The notes under the pieces: generated by a model | The model's database searches: none | Told to the model about the DNA's origin: nothing | What the model saw: only the letters and a program-made list of their open reading frames with translations | Shown here: piece after piece, positions 26,270-35,220 of the stretch | Layout of the letters: the number at the start of each line of letters is the position of its first letter | How positions within the stretch are numbered: position 1 is the stretch's first letter | Made by a program: the position numbers and the translations under genes | Source: Syntrophaceae bacterium UBA2280 | GTDB taxonomy: Bacteria > Desulfobacterota > Syntrophia > Syntrophales > Smithellaceae | NCBI GenBank assembly: GCA_002347685.1 | Contig: DDWS01000013.1 | Span: forward strand, 152,788-216,787 | Reading direction: 5' to 3' | DNA length: 64,000 nt

Positions 26270-26297
26270 TCAAGTTTCCCTGCCCCCCTGCCGATAG
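26270..26297 (+). promoter_or_regulatory. Sigma-28 promoter of the TPR gene
   Basis: TCAAGTTT (26270-26277), 12 bases, GCCGATAG (26290-26297): matches the FliA consensus TAAAGTTT-N11-GCCGATAA at 14 of 16 bases with spacing one longer. The gene start is 32 bases downstream. Confidence 0.65.
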
Positions 26298-26329
26298 GGT
26301 TATCAAATGAAGGAGAATCGGGAACTATC

Positions 26330-27541
26330 ATGAAGGAATACGGCATATCGGCGGAAGCCATCCATTACCTGTTTTCATCTACCAGAGCCAACACCCAGGC
26401 CAATCTGGATGCTTTGTCCTCGAATGTGCTGGGGCAGGGAATTGATTATTTTCAGTCCGGAAAATACGATCTGGCGATCAGCGCCTTTAAACGCGCCGCC
26501 GCGCTTTCTCCTTTCTCCGAAAATTCCATAAAATCCTATCAGTTTATCGGGGAGGCATACCTCAAACAGGAAAAAACAGAAGAAGCGATTAAAAATTATA
26601 AAGAAGCAACCCGTATTTACCCGAATCGCGCCGAGTTTCATCGGGCCCTGGGCGATATCTACATCCAGCAGGAAAGACCGGAAGAAGCTCTTAAGGCATT
26701 TGAAGCCGCCGTGAAGAATGATCCGGATGACGCAGAGGCGCGTTATTCGCTGGGACAGTCTTATATTGAGGCGGGCGAACCGGGAAAAGCCCGCGAACAG
26801 TTCGCCAAAGTCGTCCAGTTGACGCCGATCAGTGCAGCCGGTTTCTATGGCCTGGGTCAGACGGCCCGCGCGTCAGGGGATCTGGATGAAGCGGTCTCGC
26901 AACTGCAAAATGCCATCCGGGTCAACCGGAATTTTGAAATTGCCTATGTGGAGCTGGGGCGCACCTACGCCGATAAGGGCGATTTTCACAGGGCCGAAGA
27001 TCAATTGTCCATGCTCAAGGCCAAAGGTTCCGACAAAACCACTGAACTGGAAGGCTACATCGGGCAGGCCAGGCAGCCGCGTATGCTTTCGGCTTTTTCA
27101 AATAACGGGTTTGGCACCTATTTGGGGCCCAAAACCAATGTGGCTTTTCTGGATCCACCCAATTCAGCGCTGGATCGGGCAAACGGCAAAAAACTCTTTT
27201 CGATGAGTTTTTCTTTTTCCAAGGATATGGATTTGGCGTCCGTCATCAATCCCTTCAACTGGAAAATCTCGCGGGCGACGATTCAGGACAATGGCGGCGT
27301 ATATAATGGTGGATTGACTCCGCCGTCTACGGAAGCCCTGATTCTCCCGAAGCCCGCGTATGTCACGTACAACAGCCAAACCAATACGGCCACCGTCAAT
27401 TTCTGGGTTTCTCAAAACGCAGACGTCAACGCGACGATTGACCCCAGGCATATCGTGTTTAAATTCTCAGGTGTTGACGCCTACGGCAAAGCTATGGACC
27501 CATCCGGCGACGAATACAGCGGCTTTTCCCGCATCGCATAG
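26330..27541 (+). CDS. TPR protein with C-terminal Ig-like domain, flagellin-linked
   Basis: A 403-residue protein. Residues 30-255 hold about six tetratricopeptide repeats (AISAFKRAAALSPFSEN, AEFHRALGDIYIQQERPEEALKAFEAAVKNDPDD). Residues about 270-403 look like a beta-rich, Ig-like domain (FSMSFSFSKDMDLASVINPFNWKI...). There is no signal peptide or membrane segment. Start ATG 26330 is preceded by AAGGAG at some distance. Divergent position from flagellin and a sigma-28-like promoter suggest a late flagellar or motility role, for instance as a filament-associated or export-related factor; the function is not known. Confidence 0.75.
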   Translation: MKEYGISAEAIHYLFSSTRANTQANLDALSSNVLGQGIDYFQSGKYDLAISAFKRAAALSPFSENSIKSYQFIGEAYLKQEKTEEAIKNYKEATRIYPNRAEFHRALGDIYIQQERPEEALKAFEAAVKNDPDDAEARYSLGQSYIEAGEPGKAREQFAKVVQLTPISAAGFYGLGQTARASGDLDEAVSQLQNAIRVNRNFEIAYVELGRTYADKGDFHRAEDQLSMLKAKGSDKTTELEGYIGQARQPRMLSAFSNNGFGTYLGPKTNVAFLDPPNSALDRANGKKLFSMSFSFSKDMDLASVINPFNWKISRATIQDNGGVYNGGLTPPSTEALILPKPAYVTYNSQTNTATVNFWVSQNADVNATIDPRHIVFKFSGVDAYGKAMDPSGDEYSGFSRIA

Positions 27542-27568
27542 ATTACAAAATCAGCAGCCCTCAAGTCT

Positions 27569-27606
27569 TGTCATTTCGACCGCCAGGAGAAATCCAGATT
27601 TCTCCT
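27569..27606. repeat. Dispersed palindromic repeat, copy 2
   Basis: Begins TGTCATTTCGACCGCCAGG and ends with AGAAATCCAGATTTCTCC, nearly identical to the minus-strand reading of 9442-9504. This copy lacks the far TCGAAATGACA arm, so it is truncated. Confidence 0.72.
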
Positions 27607-27722
27607 TTGTAATCACGCCTTCGACATGGCACTTTCGGGTTGCGCTGTAAAATAGTTTCGTCTTTACAAAACCCTTCGTTCCTGATTAAAGTCATCCTCA
27701 AAAAAACCGGGAGAAAACACCC

Positions 27723-28685
27723 ATGACAAAAATCGATTTGCCGCAATATGACTATGATGTCGTGATTATCGGCGGCGGGCCGGCAGGCTACACGGCCGGC
27801 ATCTACGCGGCGCGCGCCGCGCTCAAAACGCTTCTGGTGGAAGGTGCGGGCACCATCAGCCAGATCACGATCACGGATATGATTGAAAACTATCCGGGAA
27901 TCCCCGACGGAATCGGCGGATTTGAACTGATGCAGCTCTTTAAGAATCAGGCCCTGAAATTCGGACTGGAAGTTCTTCCCAAAGATGTCACAGCCATTAA
28001 GAAAATTTCAGATACCCCGGTGATCTGGGAAGTCACAGCGGGAGACAAAACCATGAAAACCTTGAGCATCATTGCCGCCACCGGCGCGATGTGGCGAAGC
28101 CTGGGCGTTCCGGGCGAGGCGGAGTTCGCGGGCAAAGGCGTGTCGTATTGTGCCACGTGCGATGGTCCCTTTTACCGAAACCGTGATGTTGTGGTGGTGG
28201 GCGGCGGCGACACAGCTATCCAGGAAGCGCTGTTTCTCACCCATTTTGCCAAAAAAGTCACCGTCATTCACCGTCGCGACCGCCTGCGCGCGGCAGGCAT
28301 GCTGCAAAACCGTGCCTTTGCTGAAAAGAAAATCGAGTTTGCCTGGAATGCTACCGTGGAAGAAATAACCGGATCGGAGTTCGTCACGGGCGTTAAAGTC
28401 AAAGATGTCCAAACCGGCAGCATCAAGGAAATCGCAGCGGAAGGCGCGTTTATTTTTGTCGGCCGCCTGCCTTATACGGACATTTTCAAAGGTCTGGTGA
28501 ATATGGATAAAACCGGTTTCATCATCACCGATGAGGAATTGCGGACCAAAGCGCCCGGCATTTTCGCCGCGGGCGACTGCCGCGCGAAGCTTTTCCGCCA
28601 AGTGATCACCGCCGCGGGCGACGGGGCCAACGCCGTCCACAGCGCGGAGCTCTACATCGATGACGTGAAAGGCCGGACATACTAA
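27723..28685 (+). CDS. trxB: Thioredoxin reductase
   Basis: A 320-residue flavoprotein that reduces thioredoxin with NAD(P)H. FAD motif IIGGGPAGYTAGIYAARA (about 15-32), the redox-active CATC (about 143-146), the nucleotide-binding VVVGGGDTAIQEALFL, and a C-terminal GIFAAGDCRAK...TAAGDGANAV FAD contact. The usual GGQL after the FAD strand is replaced by TISQI, seen in some variants. The stop TAA overlaps the lgt start by one base (TAATG). Confidence 0.93.
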   Translation: MTKIDLPQYDYDVVIIGGGPAGYTAGIYAARAALKTLLVEGAGTISQITITDMIENYPGIPDGIGGFELMQLFKNQALKFGLEVLPKDVTAIKKISDTPVIWEVTAGDKTMKTLSIIAATGAMWRSLGVPGEAEFAGKGVSYCATCDGPFYRNRDVVVVGGGDTAIQEALFLTHFAKKVTVIHRRDRLRAAGMLQNRAFAEKKIEFAWNATVEEITGSEFVTGVKVKDVQTGSIKEIAAEGAFIFVGRLPYTDIFKGLVNMDKTGFIITDEELRTKAPGIFAAGDCRAKLFRQVITAAGDGANAVHSAELYIDDVKGRTY

Positions 28686-29557
28686 TGGACGCCCTCATCA
28701 GCGCATGGCAGCATCTGCCTTCCTCGATCAGCCCCAGCCTTTTTAGCATCGGCTCCTTCGAGCTGCGGTACTACAGCCTCATGTACCTGGTGGCTTTCGC
28801 CGTGGCGTATTTTCTGTTTACCTGGCGAATCCGGCGCAAGGAAATTCCGGTCACATCGGAAACCATTCAGGATTATCTCGTCTGGGCGATGGTCGGCCTC
28901 ATTGCCGGCGCAAGAATCGGCTACGCGCTTTTTTACAACTTCAGTTATTACCTGTCGAATCCCCTGGAAGTCATTCTTCCCTTTGAGCTTTCCAACGGAT
29001 TTCGCTTTGTCGGCTTAAGCGGCATGTCCTATCACGGCGGTCTCATCGGCGTGGTGCTGGTCACCTTTATTTTCTGCCACAGGCGGAAGATAAACCCGTG
29101 GCAGTTCGGCGACTGGATCTGCGCCGCCGCACCCCTGGGCTACATGTTCGGCCGGTTCGGCAATTTCTTAAACGGTGAACTCTGGGGCCGCGCAACAACA
29201 GTACCCTGGGGCATGTACTTTCCGCTGGACGCCACGCAAAGCCTGCGTCATCCGTCACAGCTCTACGAGGCGTTTTTTGAAGGATTGGTTTTGTTTGCGG
29301 TTTTATGGCTGATCCGAAACAAGAATCCCTTTCACGGCTTTTCAGTCGGCCTTTATCTTTTCGGCTACGGCCTGGTGCGGTTTTTCATCGAGTTTTACCG
29401 CGAACCGGACGCACACCTGGGGTTTGTCCTGGGATTCAACACCATGGGACAGGTTTTATGCATTCTGATGATGCTGTCGGGCATCGCGCTCATTTTGTGG
29501 CGCAGGCAGGCGGCCATGAAACACAGCAATAAAAGCGTCAAAAAGCGAAATCCGTAA
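28685..29557 (+). CDS. lgt: Prolipoprotein diacylglyceryl transferase
   Basis: A 290-residue inner-membrane enzyme that transfers diacylglycerol to the lipobox cysteine of prolipoproteins. About seven membrane segments; family motifs AGARIGYALFYN, SYHGGLIG, GRFGNFLNGELWGR (Lgt signature) and HPSQLYEAF, and the late RFFIEFYREPDAHLG. It is translationally coupled to trxB. A lipoprotein hydrolase at 57821 is one likely client. Confidence 0.95.
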   Translation: MDALISAWQHLPSSISPSLFSIGSFELRYYSLMYLVAFAVAYFLFTWRIRRKEIPVTSETIQDYLVWAMVGLIAGARIGYALFYNFSYYLSNPLEVILPFELSNGFRFVGLSGMSYHGGLIGVVLVTFIFCHRRKINPWQFGDWICAAAPLGYMFGRFGNFLNGELWGRATTVPWGMYFPLDATQSLRHPSQLYEAFFEGLVLFAVLWLIRNKNPFHGFSVGLYLFGYGLVRFFIEFYREPDAHLGFVLGFNTMGQVLCILMMLSGIALILWRRQAAMKHSNKSVKKRNP

Positions 29558-29595
29558 CCTTTTACGAACCCGTCAATCATGATGCGGAGGTTCAT

Positions 29596-30927
29596 ATGGC
29601 CAAAAATTTAGTGATTATCGGCGGCGGAGCGGGCGGCGGTTCCACAGCCGCCGAGGCGAAAAGAAACGATCCCTCCCTGAATGTCACCATGGTGGAGCAG
29701 GGAAAATTCGTTGCGTTTGCCGCCTGACCGATGCCCTATTACATCGGTGATGTAATCAAAGACCAGACGAGACTGATCGCGCGGACCCCGGAAAAGTTCC
29801 GCGAAGGCGGCATTGACGTCCGGACCCGGACACGCGTGAGCGGGATTGACATGGCGCGCGGCGTGGTCGAACTTCAGGAAAACCAAAACATACCCTATGA
29901 TTTTCTGGTCATGGCCACGGGCGCGTCCGCGTTTGTGCCGGACATGCCGGGGCTGGACCTTCCCGACGTTTTTGCACTGCGCAATCTCGAAGACGCCATC
30001 CTCATCAAGACCCGGCTCAAAGAGAAAAACGCGAAACACGTCGTCATCATCGGCGGCGGTTTTATCGGACTGGAAATGTGCGAAGCCCTGCATGCCGCAG
30101 GGATTGCCGCAACCATCATCCACAAAGACGGGCTTCCGGCCAACCGTTGGGACGCTGCCCTGTCAGCGGTCATGCTCGAAGAACTGCTGGCCCACGGCGT
30201 GGAATTCGTCGCAAATGCGACGGCGCAATCCATTGAAACGGGCAAGGACGCCCCGCTTCGCGTTAAGACAGACCGGGGCGACTATGAAGGCGATCTGGTC
30301 ATGCTGGCCATCGGCGTGAGGCCGGATTCCCAACTGGCGAAAGCGGCCGGCTTGAAGATCGGCGCCTCCGGCGCCGTGGCGGTCAATTTCGCCCAGCAGA
30401 CCTCCATTGAAAATATCTACGCGGTGGGAGACTGCTGCGAATCTTTTCATAAAGTCAGCCGTCGCTGGGTCAACCTTCCGCTGGGCGACATTGCCAACAA
30501 GCAGGGGCGTGTCGCGGGGCGCAACATCGGCGGCCGGCCGCTCACGTTCGACGGCATGGTCGGCGCGCAGTCCTTCCGGCTTTTCAATCTGGAATGCGCG
30601 GCTTGCGGCCTTTCGGAAAAAGAAGCCGTCGCCGCAGGCTTTTCCCCCGCGAGCAACATCACCTGGGGGAGCGCCATGGCGCCTTCGATGGGCATAAAAA
30701 AAATCGGGCTGAAACTGACTGCCGACAGTTCATCGGGCGGTCTACTGGGTGCACAGGCGGTCGGGGTGTCCGGAGCGGTGGACCGCATCAACACCCTGTC
30801 TGTCGCGCTGGCGGCAGGCATGAACCTGGATCAAATCGGCTGGCTGGACCTGGCCTACGCTCCGCCGTTTGGGCCGGCCTGGGATATCATTCACAACGCG
30901 GCCCAGGCGCTGGGCCGGACACTATAA
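29596..30927 (+). CDS. FAD-dependent CoA-disulfide-reductase-like protein, probable selenoprotein (in-frame TGA)
   Basis: A 443-residue pyridine-nucleotide disulfide oxidoreductase of the NADH oxidase/CoA-disulfide reductase family. Residues 5-14 are the FAD motif (LVIIGGGAGG), a second Rossmann motif is VVIIGGGFIGLE, the second FAD motif is IYAVGDC, and a C-terminal dimerisation domain follows. The frame begins at ATG 29596 after CGGAGG, and runs into TGA at 29725-29727 (residue 44), then continues without a break. The local sequence is VAFAA-TGA-PMPYYIG; in relatives this position is the redox cysteine (A-N/A-C-G-x-PYY-x-G). A hairpin with a G-first apical loop lies 18 bases downstream. Selenocysteine insertion is the best reading; a point nonsense mutation is the alternative. 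The 398-codon frame from 29731 alone would lack the FAD motif. Confidence 0.85.
29738..29756 (+). promoter_or_regulatory. SECIS-like hairpin after the in-frame TGA
   Basis: ATTACATC (29738-29745) pairs perfectly with GATGTAAT (29749-29756) around a GGT loop. The loop starts 18 bases after the TGA with G first, fitting the bacterial SECIS consensus (4-16 base-pair stem, small loop with G in the first two positions, 16-37 bases from UGA). A competing seven-pair stem, ACCGATG with CATCGGT (29727-29748), also exists. Confidence 0.7.
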
Positions 30928-30944
30928 ACAAGGAAATTTGATCA

Positions 30945-31895
30945 ATGACACTGTGGTGGATCCTCTTTACGGTCTTTATTCTGGGCATGCTGGTTCTCGA
31001 TCTTGGCGTCATCAACCGCAGGGCGCACGTCATCAAAATGAAAGAGGCCCTGATCTGGACATCCGTATGGGTTTCCCTCGCCCTTCTGTTCGGTGTCGGT
31101 GTTTACTATCTGCAGGGCCATCACAAGGCGATGGAATATTTCGCCGGCTACCTTATCGAAAAGTCGCTGAGCATTGACAACCTGTTCGTCTTTATGCTGA
31201 TTTTCGCCTATTTCGGCATTCCGCGTGAGCTGGAACACAAAGCGCTTTTCTGGGGGATCCTGCTGGCGTTGGTCACGCGCGCCATCTTTATTTTCGCGGG
31301 CGTCGCGCTGATCAACACCTTCCATTGGATTATCTATATTTTCGGCGTGTTTTTGATCTATACCGGCATCAAAATGGCGCTGAACAAACAGACGGAGGTC
31401 CATCCGGACCGCAATATCGCCATCCGGATCTTGCGCTTTTTCATTCCTGTTTCCGACAAATTTGACGGCTCGAAATTTTTCGTTGTTAAAAAGGGCGTGC
31501 GCTATGCCACGCCGATGCTGGCGGTTGTACTGGTTTTGGAAACGACGGATATTTTATTTGCCATTGACTCGATTCCCGCGGTGCTCGCGATCTCCAAGGA
31601 CCCGTTTATCGTCTATACCTCTAATGTGTTTGCGATTCTGGGTATGCGGTCCCTGTATTTCGCGATCGCCGGCCTGATGCGCCTGTTTCACCTCCTGCAC
31701 TTCGGCCTGGCGGGAATTCTGTCGTTTGTCGGCGTGAAAATGCTCGTGGAAGATTTTCTTCACATCCCCGTGACGACCTCACTGATTGTGATCGCCTCCA
31801 TTCTGGTGGTCGCAATCGTCTCATCCATCATCTGGCCGAAAAAAGAGGAAGAAGAGAAGGAAGGCGAAGTCCCTCCTTTAGCGATGAAGGAATAA
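30945..31895 (+). CDS. terC: TerC-family integral membrane protein
   Basis: A 316-residue TerC/Alx protein with about eight or nine membrane segments. Conserved motifs are EYFAGYLIEKSLSIDNLFVF (acidic residues and SxDN) and ETTDILFAIDSIPAVLAIS in the second half, the repeat of the first. The family exports manganese or other metals, in some cases loading secreted enzymes. The tail is highly acidic (KKEEEEKEGE). AAGGAA precedes the start. Confidence 0.93.
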   Translation: MTLWWILFTVFILGMLVLDLGVINRRAHVIKMKEALIWTSVWVSLALLFGVGVYYLQGHHKAMEYFAGYLIEKSLSIDNLFVFMLIFAYFGIPRELEHKALFWGILLALVTRAIFIFAGVALINTFHWIIYIFGVFLIYTGIKMALNKQTEVHPDRNIAIRILRFFIPVSDKFDGSKFFVVKKGVRYATPMLAVVLVLETTDILFAIDSIPAVLAISKDPFIVYTSNVFAILGMRSLYFAIAGLMRLFHLLHFGLAGILSFVGVKMLVEDFLHIPVTTSLIVIASILVVAIVSSIIWPKKEEEEKEGEVPPLAMKE

Positions 31896-31902
31896 CATTC
31901 TT

Positions 31903-32694
31903 ATGCAAACCCTGTTTCAAAACGCATCACAAAACCAGGTAAAACAGTGGGCAAGGCTTGCCGACGCAAAATTCCGCAGGGAAGACAGCATGTTTCTGGC
32001 CGAGGGCGCAAAAGTCGTTGAAGAACTGTTGAAAAGTGACTGGGAGGCCCGGGCGCTGCTGGTTTTGTTGGGAAAAGACCGGTATTGGGAAAAACGGATC
32101 GATCTCGATGCGAACCGGATCCCCGTTTATCAGCTGACACGTCCGCAGTTCAATAAATTAAGCCAGGACAAGGAACCGGAGGGGATTGCGGCCGTGGTTC
32201 AGAAAAAAGACCCGCCCACGCTGACATCGTTTCTTCCCTCCGCGACAGGGCCCCTGCTCATCGGCCATGAAATCGCCAATCCGCAAAATCTTGGGGCGCT
32301 TGCGCGCAGCGCCCACTGGTTCGGCTTCGCGGGCATTCTTCTGGGTGCGCGCAGCGTGGACTGGACAAACCCCAAGGTTATCCGCGCCTCGATGGGCAGT
32401 ATTTTCCATTTGAACGTTTTTGAGGACATGGATCTGGCCTCGGTGCTTCCGGACGTGAAAAAACATTATCTGCTCATCGGCAGCGACGTGCGACAGGGTG
32501 TTTCGCCGCGCACCCCCGGGGGGAAAACGGCCCTCCTTTTGGGCAGCGAAAGCCACGGCCTGCCGGAGAGTTTGCTGGGCATGGCCGACGAGCGCTGGCG
32601 CATCCCCGGCGGCAGTCAAACCGAATCGCTCAGCCTCCCGCAGGCGGCGGCAATCATGATGCATGAAATGACGAAGAAGGCTGTAGGCTGTTAG
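31903..32694 (+). CDS. TrmH/SpoU-family RNA 2'-O-methyltransferase
   Basis: A 263-residue SPOUT methyltransferase. N-terminal L30e-like substrate domain (residues 1-95) and C-terminal knotted SAM domain with motif 1 ENA-like HEIANPQNLGALARSA, motif 2 LLLGSESHGL and motif 3 ESLSLPQAAAIMMHEM. The target may be 23S rRNA or tRNA. AAGGAA lies within the end of terC. The last codons (KKAVGC) and stop are made by a GGCTGTA heptamer array, so the C-terminus has been redefined by the repeat. Confidence 0.88.
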   Translation: MQTLFQNASQNQVKQWARLADAKFRREDSMFLAEGAKVVEELLKSDWEARALLVLLGKDRYWEKRIDLDANRIPVYQLTRPQFNKLSQDKEPEGIAAVVQKKDPPTLTSFLPSATGPLLIGHEIANPQNLGALARSAHWFGFAGILLGARSVDWTNPKVIRASMGSIFHLNVFEDMDLASVLPDVKKHYLLIGSDVRQGVSPRTPGGKTALLLGSESHGLPESLLGMADERWRIPGGSQTESLSLPQAAAIMMHEMTKKAVGC

Positions 32695-32703
32695 GCTGCT
32701 AGG
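32679..32703. repeat. Heptamer array GGCTGTA overlapping a gene end
   Basis: GGCTGTA, GGCTGTTA, GGCTGCTA, GG. It is the reverse complement type of 23283-23315 and overlaps the stop codon of the RNA methyltransferase gene (32692-32694). Confidence 0.6.
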
Positions 32704-32729
32704 AATTTATCAAGTCGATAGGAGATAAA

Positions 32730-33065
32730 GTGAAAGTTATGAATCAATTTATTCAGGTGATGACGACGACGGAAACGAAAGAGCAGGCGCAAATCATTGC
32801 CCGTCATCTGGTGGAAGAAAAACTGGCGGCCTGTGTTCAGATCTCGGACGCGGTGGAAAGCACTTATCTGTGGAAGGGCAATATCGAAACGTCCCGGGAA
32901 TTTCACTGTCTGATTAAAACACAAGAAGACCTGTTCGGCCGGGTACAGGAAGTCATCAAAAAACTTCATTCCTACGAAACCCCCGAGATCATTGCGCTTC
33001 CAATTATTAACGGCAGCCCGGACTATCTTCAGTGGCTGGAAGAATCGCTGGCCCAGAAGCTTTAA
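32730..33065 (+). CDS. cutA: Divalent-cation tolerance protein CutA
   Basis: A 111-residue CutA1 protein, a small trimeric ferredoxin-like fold: IQVMTTTETKEQAQIIARHLVEEKLAACVQI, then YLWKGNIETSREFHCLIKTQ and ETPEIIALPI. Associated with copper tolerance and of poorly defined function. GTG start with AGGAG six bases before it. Confidence 0.93.
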   Translation: MKVMNQFIQVMTTTETKEQAQIIARHLVEEKLAACVQISDAVESTYLWKGNIETSREFHCLIKTQEDLFGRVQEVIKKLHSYETPEIIALPIINGSPDYLQWLEESLAQKL

Positions 33066-33144
33066 ATCGTCAAAAAATTTTTCCGTGCAATATTTAACTG
33101 TTTGTTCTAAATGAACCTTGACCAAATTTATCCTAGGAGACACC

Positions 33145-35205
33145 ATGTCTGATAAAAACGAGCTGGAAAAACAATGTATTGATACCATTCGGTTTTTGGC
33201 GGCCGACGCCATCGAAAAGGCCAAGTCCGGCCATCCCGGCATGCCGCTCGGCGCCGCGGCGGCAGCCTTCACCCTGTGGACAAAACACTTAAAACACCAT
33301 CCGAAAAATCCCTCATGGCCGGACCGGGACAGGTTTGTCCTGTCCTCCGGTCATGCCTCGATGCTTTTATACGCACTTTTACATTTAACCGGATACGATC
33401 TTTCGCTCGACGATATCCGGAATTTCCGCCAGTGGGGAAGCCTGACACCCGGTCATCCGGAATACAGGCACACGCCCGGCGTCGAAGTCACCACCGGCCC
33501 CCTGGGTCAGGGTGTTGCCAACGCAGTCGGCATGGCCATTGCCGAAGCCCATCTGGCGGCTCGTTTCAACCGTGACGGACAGTCCCTCGTGGATCATTAC
33601 ACCTATGTCATGGCCGGTGACGGCGACATGATGGAAGGCGTGGCCGCCGAAGCCTGCGCGCTGGCCGGCCATCTCCAGCTGGGGAAACTCATTGTTCTCT
33701 ACGACGACAACAAAATCACGCTCGCCGGTTCCGCAGGCCTTTCCTTCACCGAAGACATAGACATGCGCTTCAAATCCTACGGCTGGCAGGTCCAAAAGGT
33801 CAAAGACGGCAATGACGTGGCCGCCATCGACCGCGCCATAAAAAAAGCAAAAAAGGAAACCCGCAAGCCTTCTTTGATTTGCATTGAAACCACCATCGGC
33901 TACGGCGCGCCCGGCAAGCAGGGCTCGTGCGACGCACACGGCTCGCCGCTGGGCGAAAAGGAACTGCGGGGCGCGAAAGACAGTTGCGCCTGGCCCTCCG
34001 AAGCATTCTTCTACATCTCCGGCGATGTTTTAAAATATTTCCGGAAGGCTCTTTCGCGCGGAAAGAAAAGCGAAAAGCTCTGGAACGAAGCGCTTGCAGA
34101 CTGCCGACGCAAGGACGCGGCGCTGGCCGCCGAGCTGGAAAGAACCCTGCGAAACGAACTGCCCGCCGACTGGGAGACCGGGCTTGCCGAATTTCCACAA
34201 GATACCAAAGATGTCGCCACGCGCAAAGCCTCGGAAATCGTCATGCAGGGCATCGCGGCGAAGCTCCCGGAATTGATCGGTGGATCGGCGGACCTTAACC
34301 CGTCAACTTTCACCTGGCTCAAAGGCATGGGCGATTTTCAATGTCCGGCCCTGCCGAGCGAGGACCTGCACGGCATGGTGGGCGGTCCCTGGGACTACTC
34401 CGGCCGAAACATTCACTTCGGCGTGCGCGAGCACGCGATGGGGGCCATTGCCGTCGGCATGGCGCTTCACGGAGGGATGATCCCTTACACAGCCACTTTT
34501 CTGACCTTTGCCGATTACATGCGCCCGCCCATGCGGCTGGCCGCTTTGATGGGCCTGCGCGCGATTTTCGTTTTCACGCACGACAGTATCGGTGTGGGCG
34601 AAGACGGCCCGACGCATCAGCCCGTTGAGCAGGTCATGAACCTGCGGCAGGTTCCAAACATGACCGTGCTGCGGCCGGCCGACGCCAATGAAACCATGGA
34701 AGCCTGGCGCCTGGCCGTCATGAACACGCAAGGCCCGACGACACTCGTTTTCAGCCGTCAGAATCTGCCGGTTCTGGACCGGTCGCTCTGCGCTCCCGCT
34801 TCAGGCACACGCAAGGGCGGTTACATCTTATGGGATTCATCCACCCTTGCCCCGAATATCATTCTCATGGCCACCGGTTCGGAAGTTGCCATGACGCTTG
34901 ATGCGGCCCGCAAACTGGCGCAGGAGGGCGTTCGCGTTCGCGTTGTCTCTATCCCCAGCTGGGAAATCTTCGACCGCCAGCCGAAAGCGTATCGCGATGC
35001 CGTGCTTCCGCCGCACATTGCCGCAAGAATCTCCGTGGAAGCGGGCATCCGGCTCGGATGGGAGCATTATGTAGGACTTTCCGGAAAAATCATCGGCATG
35101 GACACCTTCGGCGCATCCGCGCCCGGTCCCGTGCTGTATGAAAAATTCGGTTTCACCCCGGACCATATTTTAACGGCGGCAAGGGAAATGCTCAAAGCGA
35201 AATAA
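33145..35205 (+). CDS. tkt: Transketolase
   Basis: A 686-residue thiamine-diphosphate enzyme moving two-carbon ketol units in the pentose phosphate pathway. [12 protein letters not shown] and [15 protein letters not shown] near the N-terminus; the ThDP motif [18 protein letters not shown]...[24 protein letters not shown] holds the catalytic glutamate; [12 protein letters not shown] follows. ATG 33145 has AGGAGACACC upstream; an in-frame start 27 bases earlier is less likely. It precedes a phosphoglucose isomerase by 15 bases, so the two form a sugar-phosphate operon. Confidence 0.96.
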   Translation: MSDKNELEKQCIDTIRFLAADAIEKAKSGHPGMPLGAAAAAFTLWTKHLKHHPKNPSWPDRDRFVLSSGHASMLLYALLHLTGYDLSLDDIRNFRQWGSLTPGHPEYRHTPGVEVTTGPLGQGVANAVGMAIAEAHLAARFNRDGQSLVDHYTYVMAGDGDMMEGVAAEACALAGHLQLGKLIVLYDDNKITLAGSAGLSFTEDIDMRFKSYGWQVQKVKDGNDVAAIDRAIKKAKKETRKPSLICIETTIGYGAPGKQGSCDAHGSPLGEKELRGAKDSCAWPSEAFFYISGDVLKYFRKALSRGKKSEKLWNEALADCRRKDAALAAELERTLRNELPADWETGLAEFPQDTKDVATRKASEIVMQGIAAKLPELIGGSADLNPSTFTWLKGMGDFQCPALPSEDLHGMVGGPWDYSGRNIHFGVREHAMGAIAVGMALHGGMIPYTATFLTFADYMRPPMRLAALMGLRAIFVFTHDSIGVGEDGPTHQPVEQVMNLRQVPNMTVLRPADANETMEAWRLAVMNTQGPTTLVFSRQNLPVLDRSLCAPASGTRKGGYILWDSSTLAPNIILMATGSEVAMTLDAARKLAQEGVRVRVVSIPSWEIFDRQPKAYRDAVLPPHIAARISVEAGIRLGWEHYVGLSGKIIGMDTFGASAPGPVLYEKFGFTPDHILTAAREMLKAK

Positions 35206-35220
35206 CAAGGGAGACAGATC

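Noticed and set aside
29725..29727. In-frame TGA read as a pseudogene mutation or frameshift
   Set aside because: The frame is intact on both sides, the length is normal, the codon is at the active-site cysteine position, and a SECIS-like hairpin follows.
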